Assembly (NCBI GenBank): GCA_000226015.1
Contig: JH153385.1
Coordinates: 53,480 to 98,476 of the forward strand
Length of the DNA: 44,997 nt
From: Mnemiopsis leidyi
Taxonomy: Eukaryota > Ctenophora > Tentaculata > Lobata > Bolinopsidae
Direction of reading: 5' to 3'
Within the stretch, counting starts at the first letter, position 1; every line of letters begins with the position of its first letter. The notes under the pieces were generated by a model. The model did no database searches. It was not told where the DNA came from and saw only the letters and a list, made by a program, of their open reading frames with translations. Made by a program: the position numbers and the translations under genes. Positions 1-10,215 of the stretch are shown here, one piece after another.

Positions 1-218
1 TTCTATATCCCAGTTCATTGACTACTGTGGTGGCTGAAGTTAGATTCTATATCACAGTTCATTGACTACTGTGGTGGCTGAAGTTAGATTCTATATCACA
101 GTTCATTGACTACTGTGGTGGCTGAAGTCAGATTCTATATCACAGTTCATTGACTACTGTGGTGGCTGAAGTTAGATTCTATATCACAGTTCATTGACTA
201 CTGTGGTGGCTGAAGTTA
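1..218. repeat. 44-bp minisatellite, five copies
   Basis: Five nearly identical 44-bp units begin at 1, 45, 89, 133 and 177. Each starts TTCTATATC and carries GACTACTGTGGTGGCTGAAG. The array reaches the left edge of the window, so its true length is unknown. It lies about 1.3 kb downstream of the Argonaute stop codon and has no coding potential that I recognise. Confidence 0.95.
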
Positions 219-1529
219 TCCTGGGGCGTACCTATGTTTGACTTGTGAAATTTAGACGGAAATTTGACCTTGAATTTATTTTTATTTTCCTGAACGAATG
301 ACGAAAGGGTAAATCAGCAAAAGAGTCAGAAAAGACTATATGTAGCTCGAGATTGAAGTGTACCTAAGTCCTAAAAACTCCGGGAAGAGTATTTTGCCGG
401 GAAATTCTGCCACATGGCTGCGCGCGTCTCCTCGTCCCTATTTTATGATACGGTCGGCGCAATCTCCTTATTTCTACATCAACGCCTTTCTGGTCTTACG
501 TGCTAAGACACACATTTCTTGCAGACAGTCGACCCCTAACTTTATTGGAAGTATTCAGTGCTAAATTATTGTCTGTTTAACCTTTAACTTTAAGTTCTAT
601 CATTCAATCATACCGAATCTCAAATATCTCTGTTTCCTTTAGATGAAATCTGTCTAATGTCTCCGGTGAGCCCTGTGCAATATGACTCAACTGTCCCATT
701 GTTGGAGTTGAAGAAAAACATCGCAAGCTCCCGTCATGGTTCGTTGCACCTCTTCTACTGATACATTTTCACTGATATCAAAGTCCACAGCTGCATTTTA
801 TAGATGGTAAATACAAAACAAAAGAGAATGTGCAATTCACTGTGTGGATTGCAGCTGTAGTCATTACTTCATATACGTACGTGCGCGCGTTACTTTGAGG
901 GCTGTCCAGAATACTGGTTTGCACAACAGTAAGTTGCTAGTAACAAGGCGCTCTTAACTTGACAGCCAACATTGCAGTGAAACCGGTTATCTACAGTTGA
1001 GCTGGCTTACGTTCGGTGAATAGTGAGTAGGAGGATGTTGACGTCATAGTAACACTTTAATACTATTATTCAATTATGTGGACAGGCGGTTGTGTGTGAG
1101 ACTTATCGTACATCATTTCGACAATTTATTTTACTACTGTATCAAGACAAATGTGTTCAGAGCCGCTTTCAGAATTTGTTCGAATGAAAAATTAACACCA
1201 AATGAATAAAGCAGATTTTAACTTGAAAGTTGAGTTTGAAACTTCTACAACTTTTAACAAACGGCAACATTTGAACAATTAGTTTTTTGAAATGAAAAAC
1301 AATATAAGAAAATTTAAAACCAAAGTTGTCTCCAGAACGATTTTAAACGCTGGTAAAGTCATTCTCTTGAAATCTTGTGAAAAGTACTACAATTCAACTG
1401 GTAATGATTTGAATACTAGAAAAATACTTGTTTAGATAAGAGATATGGTAAAAAGCATAATATTGGTAGTATTGTTCTTAATCAGTTCACAAAAACAACT
1501 TCAACATAGACAAAGTATGATCCAGTACA
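219..1529. other. Downstream flank / 3' UTR of the Argonaute gene
   Basis: I recognise no gene here. The right-hand part lies just 3' of the Argonaute stop codon on the minus strand and presumably includes its 3' UTR. A minus-strand AATAAA hexamer at 1125-1130 is a candidate polyadenylation signal about 400 nt past the stop. A 68-codon open frame at 358-564 (plus) resembles no family I know and is probably chance. Confidence 0.5.
1125..1130 (-). promoter_or_regulatory. Candidate polyadenylation hexamer for the Argonaute gene
   Basis: TTTATT on the plus strand reads AATAAA on the minus strand, about 400 nt downstream of the Argonaute stop at 1530-1532. Such hexamers are frequent by chance in AT-rich DNA, so this is only a candidate. 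Confidence 0.25.
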
Positions 1530-4500
1530 TTAGATCCAGTACATTTTGTTCTTGGTAGCGTCGTGTGGACTTATGTCACGTAGAATCTCCTCAATCGACT
1601 GTCCAGCTGAATGAAATTTGCCTTTAGTTTTGGATCTAGTTACCTTTTATCATGTCTACGTTTCATCACATTGATCAAATTTCAGACAGACTTTTATCAA
1701 ATAAAAGGTGAAACAGCAACAACGTCATAAATTTGATCAAGTTCAGGATCTAGAAGACGAATCATTATTATTAGTTAAACGTAATTAAGGATTCAAGTGA
1801 TATATGATCTAATTACACTTAAATGATCTAATTAGAATACTTAATTACACTTAAATGATCTAATTAGAATACTTAATTACACTTAAATTATCTCATTAGA
1901 ATACTTAATTACACTTAAATGATCTAATTAGGATACTTAATTACACCTAAATGATCTAATTAGGATACTTAATTACACTTAAATGATCTAATTGGAGTAC
2001 TTAATTACACCTAAATGATCTAATTGGAGTACTTAATTAAACTTAAATGATCTAATTAGAATACTTAATTACACTCACGTCTAGGAGGCCTGCCTCCACC
2101 AGTCCCAACAGAGCTAGCTCCGTCAGAACTATCAAAGTTGTACTTCGCGCTGGAGAGATGCGCCCTAGCTCTGTCAGTGGCTAGATGAGCGTAGTAAGTA
2201 GGAGCCGGGATGGATACGGACCTGGGAACAGTGGTAGAGTTAATTAATTTAATTAGCTAATTAGTTGAGATGGTTTGATAAAATTGGAGTAGGTATAGTG
2301 TGTCAGTTACACAATGTAAAGTGATTGTGTGGAGATAACTGGTATTACCTACAGGTAATTTGTGTAATATTGAATGTGTGTAGCGTCTCGTGAGTGTAGC
2401 CTCATTAAATCATCAAGAGAGAGAGAGCGCTAACGAACGCGAGTCTTAATCAGATTATCACAGATATTCACATTTGGGTATGGGGCACTTTGAACATTCC
2501 ATGACGTCACACCAAGAGCAAGAGGTCTCGACAAGAAGTGCCCCCGAACAAGAAACACCCCGACCCCACAATGACGTAAAGATAACTGACCTGGTGCATC
2601 TAGCGTAGACGTGACACAGATGGTATGTGAGCTTGTAGATGGCGTCAGCAGGGAACCTGTTCTCGTCAACAAGCACGTGATACTTAGCTGGCTTGTTTGT
2701 ACCTGGGTTAGAGTAAGGTTAGAGAAGGAACTAAGGAAGGTTAGGGATCTTTATAATCTTAGGAATCTTAGGAATGTTAATAATCAGAATATCCGAACTA
2801 CTCAGTGTAAACTGTGGGGAGAACACTGAACACACAATGATCAGGATGTATCTTTACATACATGTTTACCGATGTCAACAAAAGAACAAAGTAAAACACA
2901 TACACATTGTCACAGTTATCCCAAATATACTGTCGGATTCAGTTTAAAGGTAGTTTTAATATGATGAAGCTGAGCTACCTTGAATTCCAGCGTGAGAGTT
3001 GAGGTAGAAGTCAAAGTCGGTAGTAGAAGTTACTCCCTGATCCACCACTGTTCCAGCTGGCACGTTTCCAGATCTGTCTCCGTCTCGTGGGTTCTGAACA
3101 CGGTTACATGGTTAGTCGGATAGTGCGTGACAGTTAAACTAAGGGGTAGTAAAACTTCTTTTTAAATTAAGACGATTAGTCGGAAGATTATAGTCGGACG
3201 ATTATAGTCGGAAGATTGATCGGACGCTACACAATTACAGAAGATACAAGATTGCGAGAAGGTGGAGTAGGCGGAGTAGGGGATTACCTGTACGAAAAGT
3301 CGAGTATGATGACGTTTCTGACAGACCACGTAAGTAACAGTCGGGTTGTATCCTTTCTCTAACTCCAAACATGCTTTCTTGATGGCATCCACCTGAACAG
3401 TTAAAACTTGAGTTGTTGTAGAAGTGTGGAACAGTAGAACAAACAAGCAATCACATGGTTTAGGAAAATTAACAGTCTGTTCAGAAGCAATAGCAAATTG
3501 TTCACAGAACATCTAGAAGGTATTTAAACAAACAATAACAATACAAGTTATAACTAAATCTAAAATCTGACTTACAAAACAACTGTTAAAAATGCTAAAA
3601 ATTCTAAAAGAATTGCACTGTAACCTACCTCGTACATCATGACCTGATAAAACTGTCCCTCACTGATACCGTCCCTGTAGAAGATAATCCTCTGAGGCTT
3701 CACTCTGACACTCTGATAGAACTTTATGAGCATGTTCTTGACCATGGCTTGTAAACTTTCTATCACCGGACTGTGGACCTTCTTTCCGTCCGTCTTCTGG
3801 ATTCCAATCTGGGTAGCGTACCGACAAGCAAACTTGTCGACACTTCCGACTAGGGCGGAAACACTGGGTCTGCTGCCTTCTCCTGAGGGGGAGGGGGGGT
3901 TAACATTCAAACAAAGGGAGGGTAAAACTAACACAAGGTACGGGAAGAGGGGGTGAAGGAATGACGAAAATTTAGGCAATGGAGGGGTAAAAAACTTGAT
4001 ACCAACCAAAATGGCAGGCACTGAAAGGTAAATTTATAGTTGACAGTTAAGGTTGTAAGTGAGAATGTGAAAAATAAATCTATAGGTGACAGTAAAGGTT
4101 GTAAGTGAGAATGTGAAAAATAAATTTATAGTTGACAGTAAAGGTTGTAAGTGAGAATGTGAAAAACAAAAGGTTAAGGTTGTAAGTGAGAATGTGAAAA
4201 ATGCAGTACCTTGAGCGGGGTGAGCGTTGTCAGCCCCCATAATTATGCACGGTGTTTTGAAGATAGGAATGTTCATCATGTCTGTAGCTATGTTGTTCAC
4301 TCCCCCTATCTTCGTATTTACTTTTTGTAGAATGTTTCCTGAAATCAGAAATTGACATAATTTCTATTGTTTCAACACAAGAAAAACAGAAAGAAACCCG
4401 AAGAAAAAGATTTTACCAAGAGGCAAGACGATTCTAGAAATTTATGATATGAATGATAAAAAGGACCCTGCATAACGTACCGATAGTTTGTGCTTTAGGA

Positions 4501-7429
4501 GGTTTCAAGTTTCTCAACTCCATACACTGAGTAGAAATAGCATTCTGATTCTCGAACACGTGTTTTATACGTGGATAACAACTGGTTGAGTTCTGAAAGA
4601 GATGGTAATTAGTTAGCTTTCACGTCTTTGTAACTTTCAAGTAGGTAATCCTTGATTTTTCCGTTTATAATCCTATTATATAATATAAAAGATGCAGATT
4701 GCTGCATCCCCGTGCTACTCAGATGCCAAGAAACACGAACCAGCCTACTCACCCTGGGTAGAATACAATAGACCAAGTCAATAGGGTTGTTTCCAGCCTT
4801 GGCCTTGATCTCGTTGCAGACAGACTGTATCTCGTTCTCACGGAGATATTTGACATAGCAGGGCTGGGCGATCTGCATGCCATTATCTCGTCCAACCTTG
4901 ATCATCATGTCGCAGAATGCCTGGAATATTTTGTGTTACTCAAAAACGATACCAAAAACACTCGCGAAAGATTATGTTTCGCATCTTCGAGAGATTGACC
5001 AGCTGGAGTATCAGATCAAAAACGCAAGCAGATAAATGGACCAGGTCAAAAACACTAGTCCCCAAGAAAAGATACCTAACCTTGACATCGCCACTCTGGC
5101 ACTGGTTCTGCGGAGGGAACATCAAGATAGCCCAGTTCTTGATGTTGGTCGGTTTAAAGAACTGTTTTCCACGGTTATCCCAGACGCCGTTTTGAGCTGT
5201 AGCATCCTGGTTGTTAGCATATCCGAGTTTGGGAGGCTGGATCACTCTGCCCTTGACCTGAACCATGGAGGTGTCGACTTCAAACCCGAACTGTTTGAGA
5301 TATGGGTCCCTGGGGTACTGCATCTTCCCTATTTGCTCGTCAGTTCCTGAAATTTGGGAGCTTCGTCAGGGACTAGCTTTTTGAGATTTGTTGAGGGAGT
5401 CGACTGTTCATTACCAAAGCCACACATGGGTGTCATTATATTTTATACCGTCATAAAAAGAGCGATAGCTTATGATCGAATAGGTACAATATCGTGAATG
5501 TGATGTAAGAACTAAGGTATTAATAACGGTTTTAATAACGGTTTTAATAACGGACCTTGTTTCCTTATCGGAGGTTTCTTAGCTGTGGCTCGGATCATGT
5601 TCCTTGTCTCGTTGTCAGTTAACTTTCTCATACATCTCTGTCCAGCAACAATATCGCAAACCTGCAAGTTTAGTAGTTTAGTATCTCTATAATCAAACTG
5701 TAATCAGAATTTCTTGTAACATTGTGTGTTATTCCGAGTGTGACGTGATAACAAAAATGTGCTATGTTATAAATAAAGTGCTTACAAATAAAGGGCTTAC
5801 TGTTGTTTAATTCAAGATAGTTAAGAAATTACGATTTCTAAATCCCACTTATAAATTTAAAGCTAAGACAAAACGTTAACGTTAACACACCTCCATGGGA
5901 ATGAAAGTGTTTTTCTCCTTGGGAGATACCCAGATACAGGGCAAGTTGGGGTACTTCAGAGTGTAGTTGTACTGCTGTTTAAAGTACTGTCCGATACTCA
6001 TCTTCTTTCCTTCCACGTCAAACGAGATCTGACTGGCTGTCTTGGTTGTCAACTTCTCAACTCTGAAGCGGGTTACAACTAAGTTTGTGAGTACGAGTCG
6101 TGATTTTAGCAAATTTTGTAACAATTTTTTTAATATGGTACATAGATTAATTGTACATAGATTAATTGTACATAGATTAATTGTACATAGATTAATTGTG
6201 CAGTCAGTTAAATAAACAACTCCGCTAAAACTCCATGTCTAGGAATCCGGTAAACTTAAATTTAATACGTCTCACCGGTACTGTCGTTTCTGAGCCTGAT
6301 GTTTGACAGAAACTCTCAAATATTTCAAATGCTTCTCCAGAATCATCCTATCAGCATCCCTCAAACTGAAGTTAGCGTTGATGGGTCCCCTCATGTTCAG
6401 CTGCTTGGCCATGAAGTCCAGGACTGGTTGCTCCTCGTAGAAGGCAGTGTGACTCTCGTCCACATTGAGAACCAGACCCCAGTTACTGGGTCTGGCAGAG
6501 GTGTAGATTCCCGTCCACAGCTCGGTAGCTTCTCCCAGAGAAACACGCTTGTCCGCTTCAGGACGTTGGTACATGGACCGTCCTGCTACAGTGTATCTCA
6601 TGGAGGGGAAGTGACGGATAACAATGTCAGCCACAACTAGTGTCTCCTGGGGTATGTCACCGTACCCAGAACCTGGAGTGTTACAACGATGTTAGAGGTG
6701 TTACAACGATGTTAGAGGTGTTACAACGATGTTAGAGGTGTTGTAAAAATATTCATGGAGTTTAAGAAATGTTTGATGTGTTCAGTGGTTCGACAGCTTT
6801 TGCATAGAAATTCATTGAATCAACGTAATTTGAAATACAAAAAGTGAAGAAATCATTTCTCCACAAACAAAGAACAGCATGTTAACAAAACCTCACCTTT
6901 CAGAACTTGCTCGAGGCAGCTCATATCAATGGACGCAGCAAACTTGATCTTTATAGTGAACTTCTTGGCGCGAGAGTCGACTTGTTCAGGCAGCTCTACC
7001 TCTACAGCCGTAGCCTCGTTTCCGACGGGCAGTTTTATCGAACTGTACACGTTCTTGTTCCCGTCGTACACGGGCAGACCGTCTGATGTAAAATGTTAAT
7101 GTAATTCTCATTACAAGGTGATCGCACAGTGAATTTATTCGGAAAAAATAAATTAATTGAAAAAGAGAAATAAGGAGGCAACTCTAGAAAATAGACTTAC
7201 TCTGGAAAAGTTTAGCTTTGTTGTCCTGAGCAAACTTATGAATCAGTTTTCTCTTCAAAAACTTAGGACACTTGGGTTCTATCTCAATATCATAGTGATA
7301 GACGGTGATCCGTGGATTGAACTTCATTCTGTAAAAGTTCGCGAACAGGTCTATAGGTCGTCCCTCTTTTCCAAACCCTGGACGCACAACGGCCTTCTGG
7401 GCCATTGTACGATCAAACACAGTAGCCAT
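1530..7429 (-). CDS. AGO: Argonaute (AGO-clade), complete, 15 coding exons
   Basis: Small-RNA-guided silencing effector. Coding exons in transcript order (plus-strand coordinates): 7201-7429, 6897-7082, 6276-6672, 5891-6062, 5556-5661, 5081-5346, 4753-4920, 4481-4592, 4210-4338, 3629-3882, 3288-3392, 2979-3093, 2591-2702, 2079-2221, 1530-1606. All junctions are GT/AG and phases close, giving 2571 nt or 856 residues, close to human AGO2 (859). An in-frame stop four codons before the first ATG supports the start. Order is N domain, PAZ (about 230-350), MID (about 425-560), PIWI (to about 830). The MID 5'-phosphate residues are present (YPRIK, TQC and KVNTK motifs). Catalytic Asp582 (GADNAHP), Asp659 (FYRDG) and His796 (YYAH) align with AGO2 D597, D669 and H807, but the glutamate equivalent to E637 is not evident (residues 624-632 read VHSPVIESL). 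The protein ends MYWI, like the family's MYFA/V end. Several introns contain minisatellites that abut splice sites. Confidence 0.97.
1805..2078. repeat. 32-bp minisatellite abutting Argonaute exon 14 donor
   Basis: About eight copies of a 32-bp AT-rich unit (core GATCTAATTAGAATACTTAA) fill part of the last Argonaute intron. The array runs directly into the 5' splice site of exon 14: on the minus strand the donor GTGAGTGTAATTAAG merges into the repeat within about four bases. Copies differ by one to three substitutions. Confidence 0.95.
3166..3218. repeat. Short tandem repeat in an Argonaute intron
   Basis: Roughly three imperfect 14-bp units containing GATTATAGTCGGA lie in the intron between the exons at 2979-3093 and 3288-3392. 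Unlike several others in this gene, this array does not touch a splice site. Confidence 0.75.
4028..4204. repeat. 46-bp minisatellite next to Argonaute exon 9 donor
   Basis: Four copies of a unit with core AAGGTTGTAAGTGAGAATG start at 4049, 4095, 4141 and 4176 (spacings 46, 46 and 35). The last copy ends only a few bases from the minus-strand 5' splice site at 4209/4210. The plus-strand core contains GTAAGTGAG, a donor-like string, but on the strand opposite to the gene. Confidence 0.93.
5522..5553. repeat. 12-bp tandem repeat at Argonaute exon 5 donor
   Basis: Three copies of a 12-bp unit (AATAACGGTTTT) finish two bases from the exon 5 5' splice site (exon begins at 5556 on the plus-strand scale). 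Read on the minus strand, the donor GTCCGTTATT is itself the start of the repeat. Confidence 0.88.
6134..6200. repeat. 15-bp tandem repeat in Argonaute intron 3
   Basis: Four copies of a 15-bp unit (TACATAGATTAATTG) lie midway between the exons at 5891-6062 and 6276-6672, about 70 bp from either splice site. Confidence 0.9.
6677..6743. repeat. 20-bp tandem repeat at Argonaute exon 3 acceptor
   Basis: About 3.3 copies of a 20-bp unit (GTGTTACAACGATGTTAGAG) start four bases upstream, in transcript orientation, of the exon 3 3' splice site (exon ends at 6672 on the plus-strand scale). The array therefore occupies the place normally taken by the polypyrimidine tract. Confidence 0.9.
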
Positions 7430-7728
7430 TCTGTTGATCGATTAAGTCTTGCTATAAGAAAAAGAAGAGATTAGTTGATATTTGGGCATATAATATTATC
7501 CTCGACATATTGAATTGACACTGCTTTTATGTGAAAAGGGAAAATACATTCAGTTTAATTCTAGAAAGTGGCAATTGTCGTGCGAAGCCGAAACGTACTT
7601 CGTGCTTCATATGTGACTGGACGAAACTTAGAAGCTTGTGCTTACTATGAATTGAATAATTAAAAACTTTATCCTCAAAGAGAATAAAATTAATAAGAAT
7701 CGGACGATATAAAATTCTGATAAAGTTC

Positions 7729-7734
7729 TTTATT
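7729..7734 (-). promoter_or_regulatory. Candidate polyadenylation hexamer for the uridine kinase
   Basis: TTTATT on the plus strand gives AATAAA on the minus strand, about 160 nt beyond the stop codon at 7894-7896 and before the Argonaute start at 7429. Placement fits, though the local sequence is AT-rich. Confidence 0.4.
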
Positions 7735-7893
7735 TAGGTTAAGCCAACAACCAATTAAAAATCAACAAAAACTCTTCATAAATTCAGATACGAAACATGA
7801 AAATAAATCAAATCATTTAGTATAAATTAATCAAAACAAAATAGCCCAGCTTAAATGCATGTTACAATGGCACACTTGCCCTGTTACAAATCT

Positions 7894-8649
7894 TCAATGT
7901 AAAGTGTTGCTAAGTTTTCTGGACGATCGTTTCCCACGACCAGTGTTGATCATAGGAACGTCAGTCAACAAGTCTGTTATGTGCTGCACTATCAATCCGA
8001 TGGCAACTTTATTCTCACCACCTCGAGGTATGATTATGTCCGCGTATTTCTTGGTCGGAAGGCAAAACTCTTCAAACGCTGGTTTGACAAATGTAGTGTA
8101 CTGGGTTAAGACGTTGTCTAATTTTCGACCACGAGTTTCGATGTCCCGCTGTACTCGTCTTGATAACCTTGTGTCGGAGTCTGTGTCAACAAAAAGTTTG
8201 ATATCCATCATTTGCCTTAATTCTTTTATGTAGAGTACCAAAATTCCTTCAATGAGAATAATATCAGTGGGATAAACTTGAAAAGTTTCTTCTGATCTGC
8301 GATGTAAAACAAAATCGTATATTGGTATTTCGACCACATTCCCTACACGGATCTGCTGTATTTTCTCCAACATGAGTTCAGTGTCGAAAGCGTCAGGATG
8401 ATCAAAATTGTAGTGTCCTTGCTCGGCCAATTTTATTTCTGCAGGGGTCAGGGGTTTGTAGAAGCTATCTTGACTCAATATTATAACCCTGTTATTCATG
8501 TTTTTCTCGGTTAGACTCTCGATGATACATTTACAAACAGTCGTTTTACCAGAGGCCGTTCCACCGGCTACACCGATGATAAAGCAGCTGCTACTGCTTC
8601 CTGAGCTAGGATGCCGACCGTTTCTAACGCCACCGTTTATACTGGCCAT
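7894..8649 (-). CDS. UCK2: Uridine-cytidine kinase (UCK2-like), intronless
   Basis: Phosphorylates uridine and cytidine to UMP and CMP using ATP, the rate-limiting step of pyrimidine salvage; expected to be cytosolic. The 251-residue frame matches the UCK1/UCK2 family along its whole length (human UCK2 has 261). A variable Ser/Gly-rich N-terminus (residues 1-22) precedes the P-loop GGTASGKT (about 29-36). Then come the conserved DSFYK segment with its catalytic Asp, NFDHPDAFD (nucleoside-binding region), the core strand ending [20 protein letters not shown], the lid region RDIETRGR, and the family signature [18 protein letters not shown] followed by IIPRG. The C-terminal tail is basic and short. 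It lies 465 bp upstream of the Argonaute start on the same strand. The lack of any intron is notable beside the 15-exon neighbour; a retrocopy origin is possible, but the frame is intact with all motifs present. Confidence 0.97.
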   Translation of the reverse strand: MASINGGVRNGRHPSSGSSSSCFIIGVAGGTASGKTTVCKCIIESLTEKNMNNRVIILSQDSFYKPLTPAEIKLAEQGHYNFDHPDAFDTELMLEKIQQIRVGNVVEIPIYDFVLHRRSEETFQVYPTDIILIEGILVLYIKELRQMMDIKLFVDTDSDTRLSRRVQRDIETRGRKLDNVLTQYTTFVKPAFEEFCLPTKKYADIIIPRGGENKVAIGLIVQHITDLLTDVPMINTGRGKRSSRKLSNTLH

Positions 8650-9035
8650 ATCTTACACAATGTGGTTGTGAATTTGTGATACACCTAATGAAATCAATCG
8701 CACATCCGAGATCAAGAATGCTGCAAAAGTGCAAGAGGATAACCCAGCAGGAAGCACGACGACCGACGTACGTATTAAGTAAGAAAACGAAAGCTTCAAC
8801 TTTTCGTTAATACCAAGATTATAAATAGCAATGCGCCATCAAATGATTGCGGAGTAACATGTGGTATCTAATCGCTAATCATGTATCATGTACGCGCGCC
8901 GCACATAAAATTTATAAAATTAAAGCAGTTAGTTGCGGCCCACACACGCTAGGCAAGGTCCCCAGGAAATGACAATGAAAATGATTTGAACACTTATCAC
9001 CAAAATAATTTAATAGCCAAGTTTGCTTAAATTTT
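8650..9035. other. 5' flank of the uridine kinase gene
   Basis: I recognise no gene. The stretch lies immediately upstream of the minus-strand kinase start and should contain its promoter. It becomes richer in CpG toward 8760-8900 (for example TACGCGCGCCGC at 8890-8901). I see no clear TATA box in a convincing position. Confidence 0.35.
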
Positions 9036-10215
9036 ATTGTCAGATTGTCTGACTTTGTCCGACCCTAGCCTCATTCAAAGCGTTAACGGGCGATGCGCGT
9101 CTAGAATTTTTTCGAAATTCAGATCATGTCGCGATCGCCAGGCCAGAAATGCATGCGAGCGCGTGATTGCCGCGACAGTAGGGTATCAACCTACAATCAA
9201 AGCGGAGAATAAAATGACAGGAGGGTGCGCGCTGCTGTACAAAAATTTTATGGTCGCTAACAGCTAAGCCAATTTTATCTAACCAAGTGCTTACGCACGC
9301 TACGCGTGCAAAAGGGCTCTGGTTAGAGCAAAAGCCAACAAAGCCCTTTAAAGCTTTTTGTCAAACGTTGCCTCAACGGGCGATGCGCGTTTAAAATTTC
9401 TAGGCCAGATCCGATCAATGCGTGAGAGCGCGTGATGGCCGCGACAGTAGGTTATCAACTTACAAACGTTGCCTGACCTGCTGCCGCCCCGTAAAATCGA
9501 AAAATCGTAAAATCGAAAATTTATTTTGAAAATGGGCCGCAACTGGCAACGCAAGGCAAAAGCTTTTGCGTCGTGCGGGCTTTTCCTAATATTGCGATGA
9601 CGAGATTATATCCGTGCCGTGGCCGTCTTTGTTTCACCATTCACGTTGTGAGCAAGAGTTGTCAAACGTTGCTGCCGCCCTGTAGGCGCAACGCAAGGCA
9701 AAGCAAAACGCTGCCGATTCGTTTATCGTTGCTACACGTTGCGTAGCTCTGCTGCCACGAAGCGGCAGCCTCCGGCTTACCGGGCGTTGTGCGGCTTTCT
9801 CTACGTTTCCTGACATCTAATTTAGCCTGAGGTCCCCAGGCAACCTCCGCACTCCGCGCCGGGGCGCGCGAAGCCCCTCCCGAAGGGTCACAACGTGAGA
9901 CAAGTTCATCGTTGAAGGGATGATATCCGTCTGACGTTCTAACGAAATGCGCGAGTCGGGTAACACCTCGACAATCTCAAAGGTCCCCAAGTAAGATTTT
10001 TGGAGCCAATTTACTATTTTTGATGTTGCCTCACGTTGCGGCTCGTTTTTAAATCAGCAGGCCTGACAATGTCGTACGTGGTACGGTATGCGCGTGTCGT
10101 ACGGTATGATTTTAAAATGTACTTCTTGGTATCAGTGCGCGCAAAATCGAGCGCTAAATATCGGCTTTGTTAGCGCTTGACGCTCAATTGCGAACGTGCG
10201 CCATTAAAGATCTTG
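9036..10215. repeat. CpG-rich block with diverged internal repeats
   Basis: This 1.2-kb block is visibly richer in CpG and GC than the surrounding AT-rich DNA. A unit at about 9075-9200 recurs at about 9376-9465: both contain GGGCGATGCGCGT, later GAGCGCGTGAT and CCGCGACAGTAGG, with the second copy shortened. The string ACGTTGC recurs at least five times (about 9365 to 10040), GCTGCCGCCC twice and GGTCCCCAGG twice. Small perfect hairpins occur, for example GCTGCC/GGCAGC near 9750. No coding frame resembles a known protein. It could be an unmethylated CpG-island-like region upstream of the kinase, or remains of a non-coding mobile element; sequence alone does not decide. Confidence 0.55.

Noticed and set aside
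1..218. CRISPR-like array
   Set aside because: The units are contiguous 44-bp tandem copies without unique spacers, and the genome is an animal's.
4049..4200. Repeated GTAAGTGAG strings as real 5' splice sites
   Set aside because: They lie on the plus strand inside an intron of a minus-strand gene, so they cannot be donors for it, and no plus-strand exon is present.
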